NCBI GenBank assembly: GCA_042569785.1
Contig: JBHPGW010000035.1
Coordinates: 1 to 28,301, forward strand
From: JBHPGW01 sp042569785
GTDB lineage: Bacteria; Planctomycetota; Phycisphaerae; Sedimentisphaerales; Anaerobacaceae
DNA: 28,301 bases
Direction: 5' to 3'
In this document: positions 5,516 to 14,285 of the stretch, in pieces
How the letters are laid out: every line of letters starts with the position of its first letter
How positions within the stretch are numbered: the stretch's first letter is position 1
Notes under the pieces: generated by a model
Told to the model about the DNA's origin: nothing
The model's input: only the letters and a program-made list of their open reading frames with translations
The model's database searches: none
Translations under genes and position numbers: made by a program

Positions 5516-8049
5516 TGAGTAAGAATTGTAATGATTTTAAAGAACAGATGGCCGGCTTTGTGCAGGGCGATTTGCCTGCGGAAATAGCTGAGCATATTGA
5601 AACCTGTCAGTCCTGCAGAAGCTATTTCGAGAAACTGCGGGAAGATGATAAAGAGCTAACTGACTTTGCCGAGTCGATGCAGGGAGCGGTTGAGCGAGTT
5701 GCCGATGGGGTGATAAGTTCGTTGGATAACCAGTTGTCAGAAGAATCTGTTAACACTATTACGAAAGGAGCGGTAACGATGAAAACTTTATTGAGAAAAA
5801 TAGCGGTAGCTGCTGTGATACTTCTTATCGGTACGGTGACGATAGCGGTATTGCACAATACAGTATTTAAAGACAGCGGGGCGGTCAAGGTGGCTGAGCA
5901 TGGGGAGCAGTTAGAGGAGATCGAAAAACTGTTCGCGGCAGGTGACGTTAAGGGGCTTATCGGAATTCTCGAGAATGACAGGTACAGCTATAAGGCAAAG
6001 TTGGCGGCGGCGAATTATCTGGCCCAGCTCGGCGACGACAGCGCAATTGCTGCTCTCGAACAGTTAAGCAGTGCCGAAGCTGATTCGACTGATAATCCAT
6101 TTGCGGCGGCTATTGCGGTTATCAGTGCGGTAGGAACAACTACTACCAGCGCAGAACCGGTAACTGAATCGGCGGCTGATACGCAGGAAACAGTTGTTGT
6201 TGCGGAAATTGAAACCAAAAGTGACCAATTGCTGGGTTTGTTGCCGGGTGATACGCTGTTTTGTTTGCGGGTGAATAATTTCGATGTCGCGATAGGGGGG
6301 CTGGACCAGTATTTGACGGGTGTCTCGCCTATACCTATTGGGCTCTCGATGCTGGCGAGGATTCAGCTGGCCGGGCTTGTTGGCGATCCGGCTCTGACAG
6401 GGATCAATACGCAGGGTAATTTCGCGGTATTTGGCGCGGCGGTCGACGGAAACAGCATGGCCGATATGTTAATAGTATGGGCACTGCCTGTAAGCCCCGA
6501 CGCGAACTTCGCTACCGCTGACGCTAACGGCGTCTCTATCGTACAAAGCGGCGGGGCAGCGAAGCCTGATAAAAAAATGCTGGCAACAAGGCTCGGCGAG
6601 TTTGTGTTTATGACTTCGCCGAACGGTTATGATAAGTTTGTCTCACTGCGAAAGTCGATCCTGGAAAATACCGGCTCGCTGGCTGGGACACTTGGCGACG
6701 ATGAAGCTAACACCGCGAGTACAGAGCCGATCTGGGCGTATGCTAACATTCAGCACTGCTCAGGAGTTTTCGGCCCAGTAGCTACCGCGCAGCTTGAGCA
6801 GATGAAAGCCCAGCTCAAAAAAATGAAAGATGGGCCGCCAGCTGCGATTATGAATTTTTACTTTGGCGTGTTGGATATTGTGATGGAGGAAGAAGAATTC
6901 TTCACCATATCGATCAGGCCCCAGGCGAATGTCTGCAATATTACAGCAAGTACACAAGCGATGCCGGATACGCCTATGGCAAAGATGTTCAGTACAGCAC
7001 TTGGTGATGGCACGAGCAATAAGCTGTTAGGTTACTTAGATGATGAGGCGATCTTTAATGTAGGCGGCAGGAAAAATGTCGCTTTCTGGGAAGAATACGC
7101 TATGAGTCAATTTGATATGATGAGCCTTTTTGTTGATAGCAATATTTCTGAAGAAGCCGTGACTAAAATGGAACAAATAGCAACAGAATTGGTTGCCAGC
7201 GCAGGCGATTCGGGAATAGTATCATTTAAATTTGATTCTGATGCCGAAGGCATGTTTCCGTTTTCCATCAAGTATGCCTTTGAAGTTGAAGATCAGCAGA
7301 AATGGAACATTGCGATAGAAGACGCTATTGACCTGTGGAACAGCGGGGCCGAATTCTTTTCTAACATAGGAGTCGAAGGTAAGTATGAAATAGAACACAA
7401 CGTTGACAGCTATAGGGACGTTTCGATAGATGCCATTAAGTGCTCGATGAAGGCGACCGATCCGAATACCGAATTCGGCAAGATGATGGATGCAATGTAT
7501 AAAGGCGGAGTCGATTATAAGGTGGCGGCGGTTGACGGATTGTGGCTGTCGATTCTTGACAGTAATAGCGGTTCGGCGATGTATGATGCAATCGATCAAG
7601 TCAAGTCTGGCGGGCCCAGTGAGATCGCTCCTGAATTCGCGACGGCTATGAGATTTATAACTGAGCCCAACAGTGCCGATTTTGTGGGAACGGTTAATAT
7701 CGTTCGTTATTTGAATATGGCCGGTGCAATGGCTCGATCGATGGGGGCCCAGGTGTCACCTAACGGTGTTATGATGCCGGAAATTGATGTGCCTACCAAT
7801 AGTAATCTGGCCTTTGCCGGCAGGGTGATTGGCGATGGTAAGATGTCATATGAGATCGCTTTGCCCAAGGAACATCTGCTTGAAATAAAAGCTCTCCAGG
7901 AAATGATGACCCAGAAAATGATGGAAGCTCAGCAACAGGCAGCAGTCGAAGCAGAAGCTGCCGCTGCTGCTGCGGAGGCTAATAGTGTTGATGTAAATGA
8001 TGTTAACGATCCTTGTTCTGTTGTGGTTGAGGCTGATGCTAATGAATAG
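5512..8049 (+). CDS. Zinc-finger anti-sigma factor with large extracytoplasmic domain
   Basis: An 845-residue partner of the preceding ECF sigma factor. The N-terminus has a ZAS-type zinc-binding motif: C6 and H28-x3-C32-x2-C35. A single membrane helix follows (about 96-117, AVAAVILLIGTVTIAVL). Outside the membrane comes a short HEAT-like helical stretch (about 135-185), a low-complexity linker, then about 590 residues of unrecognised sequence beginning LLGLLPGDTLFCLRV. The tail after about residue 805 is rich in Ala and Glu. Typical ZAS anti-sigma factors are 80 to 250 residues, so the outer part is unusually large and may be a sensor. An in-frame ATG at 5779 (residue 90), preceded by AAAGGAG eight bases upstream, could start a second form lacking the zinc finger. 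ATG 5512 has GGGAG upstream. Confidence 0.85.
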   Translation: MMSKNCNDFKEQMAGFVQGDLPAEIAEHIETCQSCRSYFEKLREDDKELTDFAESMQGAVERVADGVISSLDNQLSEESVNTITKGAVTMKTLLRKIAVAAVILLIGTVTIAVLHNTVFKDSGAVKVAEHGEQLEEIEKLFAAGDVKGLIGILENDRYSYKAKLAAANYLAQLGDDSAIAALEQLSSAEADSTDNPFAAAIAVISAVGTTTTSAEPVTESAADTQETVVVAEIETKSDQLLGLLPGDTLFCLRVNNFDVAIGGLDQYLTGVSPIPIGLSMLARIQLAGLVGDPALTGINTQGNFAVFGAAVDGNSMADMLIVWALPVSPDANFATADANGVSIVQSGGAAKPDKKMLATRLGEFVFMTSPNGYDKFVSLRKSILENTGSLAGTLGDDEANTASTEPIWAYANIQHCSGVFGPVATAQLEQMKAQLKKMKDGPPAAIMNFYFGVLDIVMEEEEFFTISIRPQANVCNITASTQAMPDTPMAKMFSTALGDGTSNKLLGYLDDEAIFNVGGRKNVAFWEEYAMSQFDMMSLFVDSNISEEAVTKMEQIATELVASAGDSGIVSFKFDSDAEGMFPFSIKYAFEVEDQQKWNIAIEDAIDLWNSGAEFFSNIGVEGKYEIEHNVDSYRDVSIDAIKCSMKATDPNTEFGKMMDAMYKGGVDYKVAAVDGLWLSILDSNSGSAMYDAIDQVKSGGPSEIAPEFATAMRFITEPNSADFVGTVNIVRYLNMAGAMARSMGAQVSPNGVMMPEIDVPTNSNLAFAGRVIGDGKMSYEIALPKEHLLEIKALQEMMTQKMMEAQQQAAVEAEAAAAAAEANSVDVNDVNDPCSVVVEADANE

Positions 8050-8083
8050 GCGTTTTTTGTGGAAAAATGTGTTTTGAATGATT

Positions 8084-8114
8084 AAGGCTGGGTGTCAAAA
8101 TCCAGCCTTTTTTT
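8084..8114 (+). terminator. Rho-independent terminator after the second ECF operon
   Basis: Perfect 8-bp stem AAGGCTGG (8084-8091) and CCAGCCTT (8102-8109), with a ten-base loop. The stem ends in a run of seven T. It lies 34 bases after the anti-sigma stop codon. Confidence 0.92.
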
Positions 8115-8162
8115 ACCCGTCGCTTACGCTCTGGGCTCTGTTTTTTTTGCTTTTTCCATCTG

Positions 8163-8192
8163 AATCTGTGTAAATCCTGTGTTAATCCGTGT
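8163..8192. repeat. 10-bp-period tandem repeat, inverted copy
   Basis: Decamers AATCTGTGTA, AATCCTGTGT and TAATCCGTGT in register. Read on the minus strand it matches the array at 127-156. It lies between the terminator at 8084-8114 and the aminotransferase promoter. Confidence 0.65.
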
Positions 8193-8227
8193 CTAAAAAA
8201 ATTAAGTAAAAAAATTTCAAAACAGGC

Positions 8228-8256
8228 TTGCTTATTGAATTGAATTGGGCTATATA
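8228..8256 (+). promoter_or_regulatory. Promoter for the aminotransferase gene
   Basis: TTGCTT (8228-8233), 17 bases, TATATA (8251-8256). The expected transcription start is near 8263 and the ATG is at 8266, with no Shine-Dalgarno, so the mRNA would be leaderless or nearly so. Confidence 0.6.
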
Positions 8257-8265
8257 GTCAGCGCA

Positions 8266-9372
8266 ATGGAAGATATTTTCGCTGATAGAACAACCAAGAT
8301 TGACGCGAGCGGTATTCGTAAGGTGTTTGCGTTAGCTGAGTCGATGGTCGATCCGGTGAATCTTTCTATTGGTCAGCCCGATTTTGACGTTCCCGAAGCA
8401 CTCAAACAACAAGCCATAGAGGCTATCAAGTCAGGAAATAACAAATACTCCCAGACGGCAGGTAATCAGCTGTTAAAGGACAAGATCGCTGATTCAGTAA
8501 AAAGTCGATTCGGGTGGGATGATCCGCATGTTCTTGTTACCAGCGGTGTTAGCGGGGGGTTGCTGTTGATGTTCATGTCGCTGATCGATCCGGGTGATCA
8601 GGTTATCATGGCTGATCCTTACTTTGTTATCTATAAGCACATCATTAATATGCTCGGCGGAAAATGTGTTTTCGTCGATAGTTATCCGGATTTTAAACTG
8701 CCCATCGAGGGAATTGCCGCGGCAATAACAGAAAAAACCAAGTTGATCATAGTCAATTCGCCTTGTAATCCAACCGGTATGGTTTATTCATCCGATGAGC
8801 TAAAGGCTTTGGCGGATGTGGCCAGGGAAAAAGATGTGCTGGTTATGACCGATGAGATTTATGAGAAATTCTGCTACGATGGGCCTTGCAGCAGTATCGC
8901 TTCTTATTATGATAAAACGCTGGTACTGGGTGGTTTCAGTAAGACCTATGCGATGACCGGCTGGCGATTAGGTTACGCCGCGGTGAACGAATCATTGAAA
9001 GAGCTTATCGAGCAGATGACCAAGATCCAGCAGTACACGTTTGTCTGCGCTCCGACGCCTTTTCAGGCGGCGGCGATTGCGGCAATGGATTACGACATGA
9101 CAGAATATGTCGATAGTTACCGCAGGAAAAGGGACATTATTTATGACGGGCTAAAAGGTAAATTCGAGCTTGTCAAGCCGGGCGGGGCGTTTTACGCTTT
9201 CGTCAAGGCACCGGGCGGCTCGGCAACGGAATTTGTAAAAAAGGCCATCGCAAATAACGTGTTGATAATACCGGGCAATGTATTTAGTGAAACCGATACG
9301 CATTTTAGAATTAGCTACGCGACCAGCGACGAAAAACTTCGGCAGGGCGTTGAAATATTGAATAAAATTTAG
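8266..9372 (+). CDS. Class I/II PLP-dependent aminotransferase (aspartate aminotransferase-like)
   Basis: A 368-residue fold-type I aminotransferase, transferring amino groups between an amino acid and a 2-oxo acid in the cytoplasm. Visible signatures are SIGQPDFDVP near the N-terminus, NSPCNPTG with N168, the cofactor aspartate D196 in TDEIYE, and the Schiff-base lysine K226 in GGFSKTYAMTGWRLGY. A substrate-carboxylate arginine is likely in THFRISYA near the C-terminus. The family covers aspartate, aromatic and N-succinyl-diaminopimelate aminotransferases, so substrate is not settled; aspartate aminotransferase is the best general guess. The start is placed at ATG 8266 rather than the upstream TTG 8245, because the latter would lie within the promoter region and homologues begin near this point. 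Confidence 0.88.
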   Translation: MEDIFADRTTKIDASGIRKVFALAESMVDPVNLSIGQPDFDVPEALKQQAIEAIKSGNNKYSQTAGNQLLKDKIADSVKSRFGWDDPHVLVTSGVSGGLLLMFMSLIDPGDQVIMADPYFVIYKHIINMLGGKCVFVDSYPDFKLPIEGIAAAITEKTKLIIVNSPCNPTGMVYSSDELKALADVAREKDVLVMTDEIYEKFCYDGPCSSIASYYDKTLVLGGFSKTYAMTGWRLGYAAVNESLKELIEQMTKIQQYTFVCAPTPFQAAAIAAMDYDMTEYVDSYRRKRDIIYDGLKGKFELVKPGGAFYAFVKAPGGSATEFVKKAIANNVLIIPGNVFSETDTHFRISYATSDEKLRQGVEILNKI

Positions 9373-9400
9373 AAGTTAGAATGTAGAATTGAGAATTTAA
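9373..9400. repeat. 7-bp-period tandem array upstream of the Na/Pi transporter
   Basis: Heptads AAGTTAG, AATGTAG, AATTGAG, AATTTAA start directly at the end of the aminotransferase stop codon and end just before the AAGGA ribosome site of the next gene. The whole 44-bp intergenic gap is therefore mostly repeat. Confidence 0.6.
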
Positions 9401-9416
9401 AAAAGGATTTGATTTT

Positions 9417-11132
9417 ATGGCTAAGGAAATGCTTTTCGGGACGGTGGGTGGATTGGGCCTGTTTTTGTTTGGCATGATGTTTATGTCCGATGGGCTCAAG
9501 AAGGTAGCTGGGCAAAAACTCAAAAGTATTCTCGAAACAATGACCAGAAGACGCATGGCAGGTTTTGCGGTCGGTGCTGGAGTGACGGCTATGATCCAGT
9601 CGAGCTCGGCGACTACGGTCATGATCATCAGTTTCGTCAACGCGGGACTCTTGACACTCAAACAGGCGATACCTGTAATTATTGGTACCAATGTCGGAAC
9701 AACAGCAACCGGATGGCTGGTTGGATTCTCGGGATTAGAGGCCTTCAAGATCACCGATTACGCACTTCCAGCGGTGGCGATCGGACTGGGAATGCAGGTA
9801 TTCGGCAAAAAACAAACTACCAAGAATATAGGCCAAATCCTTATCGGGTTCGGCATATTGTTTATTGGAATAGGCTTTATGAAGGATGCGTTCGCGCCGT
9901 TAGAGAATAACCAGGCGATGCACAGAGCTCTGGTATGGTTCGGACAAAACCCGATCCTGGCAGTCCTTGCGGGGATGGTTATTACAATGCTTTTGCAGAG
10001 TAGCTCAGCCTCGGTGGCTATGCTGCAGGTGTTGGCGATCCAGGGAGCATTCGGTGCGAACTGGAACGATGTCTTACTTGTGGTCGTTCCGTTTATACTT
10101 GGCGACAACATCGGTACGACGATCACGGCTCAGCTTGCGTCTATACAGGGCAATCTGCACGCTCGCAGAGCGGCCTGGGCGCATACGATGTTCAACGTTA
10201 TCGGTGCGCTTATCTGGTTCTGGTTTATCGGTCCGATCTGCCAACTGGTTACGCTGCTGTTCCCCGGTGAGATCGGCCCAACGAACATCGCATTCTATAT
10301 CGCGATCACTCATACTATGATAAAAGTTCTTGACTCGATCGTATTTTTGCCGATGACCGGCGTGCTGGAAAAAATTGTAATGCTTATTGTCAAGGGCAAA
10401 CCAGGTGACATCGAAGCTCGCCCGGTTGTTCTTGACAAGCTATTGTTTGAGACGCCTGTAATCGCGCTGGAGCAGGCAAAGTTTGAAATTATTCATATGG
10501 CCAAAAGAGCTCAGAGAGCGGTCAATCGCGCTGTCCGTGGCCTGCTCAAAGATGATAGAGACAGGCTTGATTCGGCTATGCAGAGCGAGGACCTTATCGA
10601 CCAGCTGCAATTCGAGATAACCGACTACCTGGCAGCCCTATCGCAAAAGCCGTTATCGCGGGAGGCCTCGACAACGGTTCCGGTACTTCTGCACAGTGTT
10701 AATGACCTGGAACGAATTGGTGACCACGCGGTAAATATCGTTGAGATCGCCGAGAGGAAGATATCGAAGAAGATAAACTTCAGTGATACAGCTATGGGCG
10801 AGGCTAACAAAATGATCGAACAAGCGAATCAAATGTTTGAATCCATTTTGAAAGCTATGGAAAGCAATGATGTCAACTCGGCACAGGCAGCTCTGGTCAA
10901 CGAAAACCATCTCAACAGGATGCAGATGGAGTTTCGGCGCAGTCATGTTCAGCGTATGACCGAGGGGGCTTGTTCACCCGAGGCGGGGTTGATATTCATC
11001 GACCTGGTCGATAATATCGAGAAGATCGGCGACCACCTTACCAATATAGCCCAGGCGATAATAGGTGGGCTGCAATGGGAAGGCATTGACGGCAGTGCCT
11101 TAACCGGCGAATATCCGATCATGGACGAATAA
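9417..11132 (+). CDS. Na/Pi cotransporter family protein with C-terminal PhoU domain
   Basis: A 571-residue sodium-dependent phosphate transporter of the NptA/YjbB family in the cytoplasmic membrane. It carries the inverted duplicated core signature, QSSSATT at residue 61 and QSSSAS at residue 194, each with surrounding membrane helices and GTNVGTT / GDNIGTT motifs. Hydrophobic segments end near residue 330. The C-terminal 200 or so residues are helical and PhoU-like, with paired LERIGDHAVNI and IEKIGDHLTNI motifs that in the PhoU family bind metal clusters. This fusion is common in the family and suggests phosphate-linked control of transport. The gene follows the aminotransferase by 44 bp and has AAGGA about nine bases before its ATG. 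Confidence 0.92.
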   Translation: MAKEMLFGTVGGLGLFLFGMMFMSDGLKKVAGQKLKSILETMTRRRMAGFAVGAGVTAMIQSSSATTVMIISFVNAGLLTLKQAIPVIIGTNVGTTATGWLVGFSGLEAFKITDYALPAVAIGLGMQVFGKKQTTKNIGQILIGFGILFIGIGFMKDAFAPLENNQAMHRALVWFGQNPILAVLAGMVITMLLQSSSASVAMLQVLAIQGAFGANWNDVLLVVVPFILGDNIGTTITAQLASIQGNLHARRAAWAHTMFNVIGALIWFWFIGPICQLVTLLFPGEIGPTNIAFYIAITHTMIKVLDSIVFLPMTGVLEKIVMLIVKGKPGDIEARPVVLDKLLFETPVIALEQAKFEIIHMAKRAQRAVNRAVRGLLKDDRDRLDSAMQSEDLIDQLQFEITDYLAALSQKPLSREASTTVPVLLHSVNDLERIGDHAVNIVEIAERKISKKINFSDTAMGEANKMIEQANQMFESILKAMESNDVNSAQAALVNENHLNRMQMEFRRSHVQRMTEGACSPEAGLIFIDLVDNIEKIGDHLTNIAQAIIGGLQWEGIDGSALTGEYPIMDE

Positions 11133-11149
11133 AAAAACTCAGAATTAGC

Positions 11150-11177
11150 TTGTCAACTGGTTAAAAGAAACTACAAT
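11150..11177 (+). promoter_or_regulatory. Promoter for the NfeD/FloA cluster
   Basis: TTGTCA (11150-11155), 16 bases, TACAAT (11172-11177). The ATG of the long NfeD gene begins eight bases after the -10 box (at 11185), where transcription should start, and no Shine-Dalgarno is present. A leaderless mRNA is predicted. Confidence 0.65.
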
Positions 11178-11184
11178 TAAATCT

Positions 11185-12708
11185 ATGAAAACTTCACTTC
11201 ATAAATTTGGGGTTGTCGGTATATGTTTATTCTTGCTCGGCCTTTCAACTGTGACCGCCGAACCAAACGTCTCTGACGCAAATCTGCCCGAGGTAAAAGC
11301 AGCCATAATCCCCTGTAAGGGGATGATCGATAACGGCTTATTTGAATCGATCAAACGAAGAACAGAAATCGCTCTCGATAGCGGGGTGACGTATCTGATC
11401 TATGAGATCGGTACCTATGGCGGGCTTTTAAAATCAGGCGATGATATTGCCAAGTACTTTATTCTTGAGACTGGCAAAAAGGCGCACACCGTCGCCTATG
11501 TGACAACAGAAGCGATATCAGCCGGTGCGATGATAAGCGTTTCCTGTCAGGATATTATAATGCTGGAGAATACCACCATCGGCGATTGCGCACCGATCCA
11601 GCTTGGCGGTAAACTCGAAGGTGTCGAACGTGAAAAAACCGAGAGCTTTACGCGGGCCGCTTTTGACCGTGCCGCCGAGGCAAACCGCTATCCAAAGCCA
11701 CTGCTCAAAGCTATGGTGACTATGCAGACAGAGGTTTACTCTGTACGCAATATCGAGACGGGAAAGGTTGAGTATTTCGAGACAGTTGACTTGCCCAAAG
11801 ACCCTAACAAATACGATCTGGAGAATAAAAAGTTGATCGTTCCTGATACCGAGCTTTTAACGCTGACCGCTTCGCAGGCTTTGGAATATGGCATCGCAAG
11901 GGCAGTCGTTCAGGATCAGGCGGGGGTGCTTGAATTCTTAGGCGAGCGTGACGGCGTGGTCTTTGTCGGCGAGCCTGTGGTGCTTGAAATGATATGGTCG
12001 GAAGATATGGTTCGCTGGATCAACTCGCCTGCTGTGATGGGGATACTCATTATGCTTGCGATGCTGGGGGTATATATGGAACTTAATACTCCCGGTGTCG
12101 GTTTGCCGGGGCTGGTGGCTCTTATTTGTATAACGATCATTGTCGGCAGTAAATTCGCTATCGATCTGGCTAACTGGGTCGAAGTGGCGATACTTATAAT
12201 CGGCATCATTTTACTGATAATAGAAGTCTTTGTGATCCCGGGCTTCGGTATAGCCGGTATTTTGGGGATACTCTTTATCATGGCAGGGGTGTTCGGTATG
12301 CTTATCAAAAATGCACCCGACGAAATACCCTGGCCTCAAACCCAGATCGACTGGCAGTTATTTATCGATGGCATTTCAGGTCTGGTGATAGGGGTGGTAG
12401 GGTTTGGCATTTTCGCCTGGTTATTCGCCAAATATCTGCCTAAGATGCAATTTCTTAGTGGCCTTATTCTGGCTCCGGCAAAAGCTGGACATGGGCAAAT
12501 AAGTATGACCGCTCCAGCAGAAACTAAAACCCTAACTGTAGAGGTTGGTGACAGAGGTGAGGTTGTATCGCAGTTAAGGCCGGCAGGGCGAGCAAAATTC
12601 GCCGACGCAATAGTCGACGTCGTTGCAGAAGCCAATTTCCTTGACAAAGGGACAAAAGTACAGATAATAGAGGTCCATGGCAACAGGGTGATCGTAAAGG
12701 GGATCTAA
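11185..12708 (+). CDS. Long NfeD-family membrane-bound serine protease (ClpP class)
   Basis: A 507-residue NfeD1b-type protein. A signal peptide (about 1-26, cleavage likely after TVTA) precedes a ClpP-like protease domain (about 35-240). The candidate nucleophile is S112 in the AISAGAM motif; K175 in LLKAMV is a possible general base by analogy with the archaeal stomatin-specific protease, but this alignment is by eye. Four or five membrane helices follow (about 275-420), including GILIMLAMLGVYMELNTPG, then a C-terminal OB-fold NfeD domain (about 440-507). The family is encoded beside flotillin/stomatin-like genes and is thought to process or assist them in membrane microdomains. It is the first gene of a cluster with a short NfeD and FloA. 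Confidence 0.9.
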   Translation: MKTSLHKFGVVGICLFLLGLSTVTAEPNVSDANLPEVKAAIIPCKGMIDNGLFESIKRRTEIALDSGVTYLIYEIGTYGGLLKSGDDIAKYFILETGKKAHTVAYVTTEAISAGAMISVSCQDIIMLENTTIGDCAPIQLGGKLEGVEREKTESFTRAAFDRAAEANRYPKPLLKAMVTMQTEVYSVRNIETGKVEYFETVDLPKDPNKYDLENKKLIVPDTELLTLTASQALEYGIARAVVQDQAGVLEFLGERDGVVFVGEPVVLEMIWSEDMVRWINSPAVMGILIMLAMLGVYMELNTPGVGLPGLVALICITIIVGSKFAIDLANWVEVAILIIGIILLIIEVFVIPGFGIAGILGILFIMAGVFGMLIKNAPDEIPWPQTQIDWQLFIDGISGLVIGVVGFGIFAWLFAKYLPKMQFLSGLILAPAKAGHGQISMTAPAETKTLTVEVGDRGEVVSQLRPAGRAKFADAIVDVVAEANFLDKGTKVQIIEVHGNRVIVKGI

Positions 12709-12711
12709 AAA

Positions 12712-12732
12712 ACGCGATACGAAATACGAGGA
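12712..12732. repeat. 7-bp-period tandem array before the short NfeD gene
   Basis: Heptads ACGCGAT, ACGAAAT, ACGAGGA fill most of the 32-bp gap between the two NfeD genes. The last heptad itself provides the GAGGA ribosome-binding sequence of the downstream gene. Confidence 0.55.
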
Positions 12733-12740
12733 CTTGAATA

Positions 12741-13235
12741 ATGGATTGGTGGCTTGTTTTTGCTGTGTTTTTGTATTTAGCCTCGGCGGCTTTGATAGTA
12801 GCTGAGGTCTTTGTCCCAAGCGGTGGGCTGATAAGTGTCTGTGCGCTGGGTTGTGTGATAGGGGGGGTGGCAATTTTCTTCAACCACAGCACAACTTTCG
12901 GCTGGGTCGGCGTGGGCATAGCGGCGGTAATGATACCGTCGGTTATCATCTTCGCTTACAGGATGTTTCCCAAAACAAAATTTGGCAAAAGCGTTACACT
13001 TACTCCGTCTGATAGAACCAGGGGTGACGCGATTCCCGATACCGACGAACTTAAAGAATTGCCCGGCAAGGTCGGCATTGTCGTTACGCCGTTAAGGCCG
13101 GTAGGGACGTGTAACTTCGATGGACAGAGGATCGAATGCGTAGCTGAAGAAGGCTACGTCGAAAAAGATAAAAAAGTCAATGTTATTAGCGTAGAAGGCT
13201 CGCAGGTAACAGTTCGTGTAATTGAGCAAGCATAA
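12741..13235 (+). CDS. Short NfeD-family membrane protein
   Basis: A 164-residue protein with two or three N-terminal membrane helices (about 5-25 and 28-70; VAEVFVPSGG between them is typical of NfeD) and a soluble C-terminal OB-fold domain (about 100-160, LPGKVGIVVTPLRPVG...VEGSQVTVRVIE). It lacks the ClpP protease domain. In other bacteria short NfeD proteins are encoded next to flotillins and interact with them at the membrane, which matches the position here between the long NfeD and floA. The start is supported by GAGG about nine bases upstream. Confidence 0.88.
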   Translation: MDWWLVFAVFLYLASAALIVAEVFVPSGGLISVCALGCVIGGVAIFFNHSTTFGWVGVGIAAVMIPSVIIFAYRMFPKTKFGKSVTLTPSDRTRGDAIPDTDELKELPGKVGIVVTPLRPVGTCNFDGQRIECVAEEGYVEKDKKVNVISVEGSQVTVRVIEQA

Positions 13236-13251
13236 TTGAAAGGAAGATAAA

Positions 13252-14265
13252 ATGAATAATTTAGCAAATTCAATATTGGCAGTAGATGATCCTGCGCAGG
13301 TTATTGTTACGGCCCTGCTTTTCATAATTGGTATTTTTATCTTAGTTTTTTTCCTGCTGTTTTTAAAATTTTTCAGGTTGTGGCTGCAGGCGAAATTATC
13401 GCGTGCCGACGTCAAGTTTTCCGAGTTGATCGGAATGTGGCTTAGGAAGGTAGATACCAGAGTTATCGTCCTTAGTAAAATTACAGCGATCCAGGCAGGG
13501 CTAACAGTGACAACACGTGACCTGGAAAGCCATTATCTGGCAAGGGGTTCTGTTCCTACCGTCGTTCGTGCGCTGATAGCAGCCAACAGGGCTAATATCG
13601 AGCTATCACTTCAAACCGCAACCGCTATCGACCTTGCCGGCCGTGACATCCTCGAAGCCGTACAAACTTCGGTTAATCCGAAAGTGATCGATTGTCCCGA
13701 CCCGGAAAAAAGCAGAGGCACTATTGATGCCGTCGCTCAGGACGGGATTCAACTCAAGGCAAAGGCTCGTGTTACCGTCCGGGCGAATATTGAGCGCCTT
13801 ATAGGCGGAGCCACACAGGAAACGATTATCGCCCGAGTCGGCGAAGGAATTGTCACGACTATCGGCAGCGCGATAACTTATAAGTCAGTATTGGAAAATC
13901 CGGATAATATTTCCAAATCTGTTCTGGCTAAGGGCCTTGACGCCGGCACTGCCTATGAGATACTCTCTATCGATATCGCAGACGTCGATGTTGGTGAAAA
14001 CGTTGGTGCCCAGTTACAGGCCGCCCAGGCTGAAGCGGATATGCGACGGGCGAAAGCTGAAGCGGAAAAACGCAGAGCGATGGCGGTGGCTCGTGAACAG
14101 GAAATGCGTGCGCTCGTGGTCGAGAATGAATCGAAAGTGCCACTGGCGATGGCTGAAGCTTTCCAGAAAGGTAATCTCGGCGTGATGGATTATTATCGGA
14201 TGAAAAATATAAATGCCGACACCTCAATGAGAGATTCGATCGCAAAGCCAAAACAGAAAGAATAA
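13252..14265 (+). CDS. floA: Flotillin-like protein FloA
   Basis: A 337-residue SPFH/flotillin scaffold of membrane microdomains. One N-terminal membrane segment (about 18-38, rich in Ile, Leu and Phe) is followed by the strongly conserved FloA block RADVKFSELIGMWLRKVD, an SPFH domain (about 60-240) and a C-terminal charged region with AEADMRRAKAEAEKRRAMA, predicted to form a coiled coil for oligomerisation. Length and motifs match the FloA (YqfA) family closely. A good GAAAGGAAG ribosome site precedes the ATG. It lies 16 bp after the short NfeD gene, reproducing the conserved nfeD-floA operon. Confidence 0.95.
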   Translation: MNNLANSILAVDDPAQVIVTALLFIIGIFILVFFLLFLKFFRLWLQAKLSRADVKFSELIGMWLRKVDTRVIVLSKITAIQAGLTVTTRDLESHYLARGSVPTVVRALIAANRANIELSLQTATAIDLAGRDILEAVQTSVNPKVIDCPDPEKSRGTIDAVAQDGIQLKAKARVTVRANIERLIGGATQETIIARVGEGIVTTIGSAITYKSVLENPDNISKSVLAKGLDAGTAYEILSIDIADVDVGENVGAQLQAAQAEADMRRAKAEAEKRRAMAVAREQEMRALVVENESKVPLAMAEAFQKGNLGVMDYYRMKNINADTSMRDSIAKPKQKE

Positions 14266-14267
14266 GG

Positions 14268-14280
14268 CAGGAGTCAGGAT
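14268..14280. repeat. CAGGAGTCAGRAT repeat copy 1
   Basis: The 13-mer at 14268-14280 recurs with one mismatch at 21854-21866. Both copies lie in short gaps before protein starts. Here it covers the 20-bp gap between floA and the next gene and may also supply its Shine-Dalgarno (AGGAG). Confidence 0.4.
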
Positions 14281-14285
14281 AGGGT

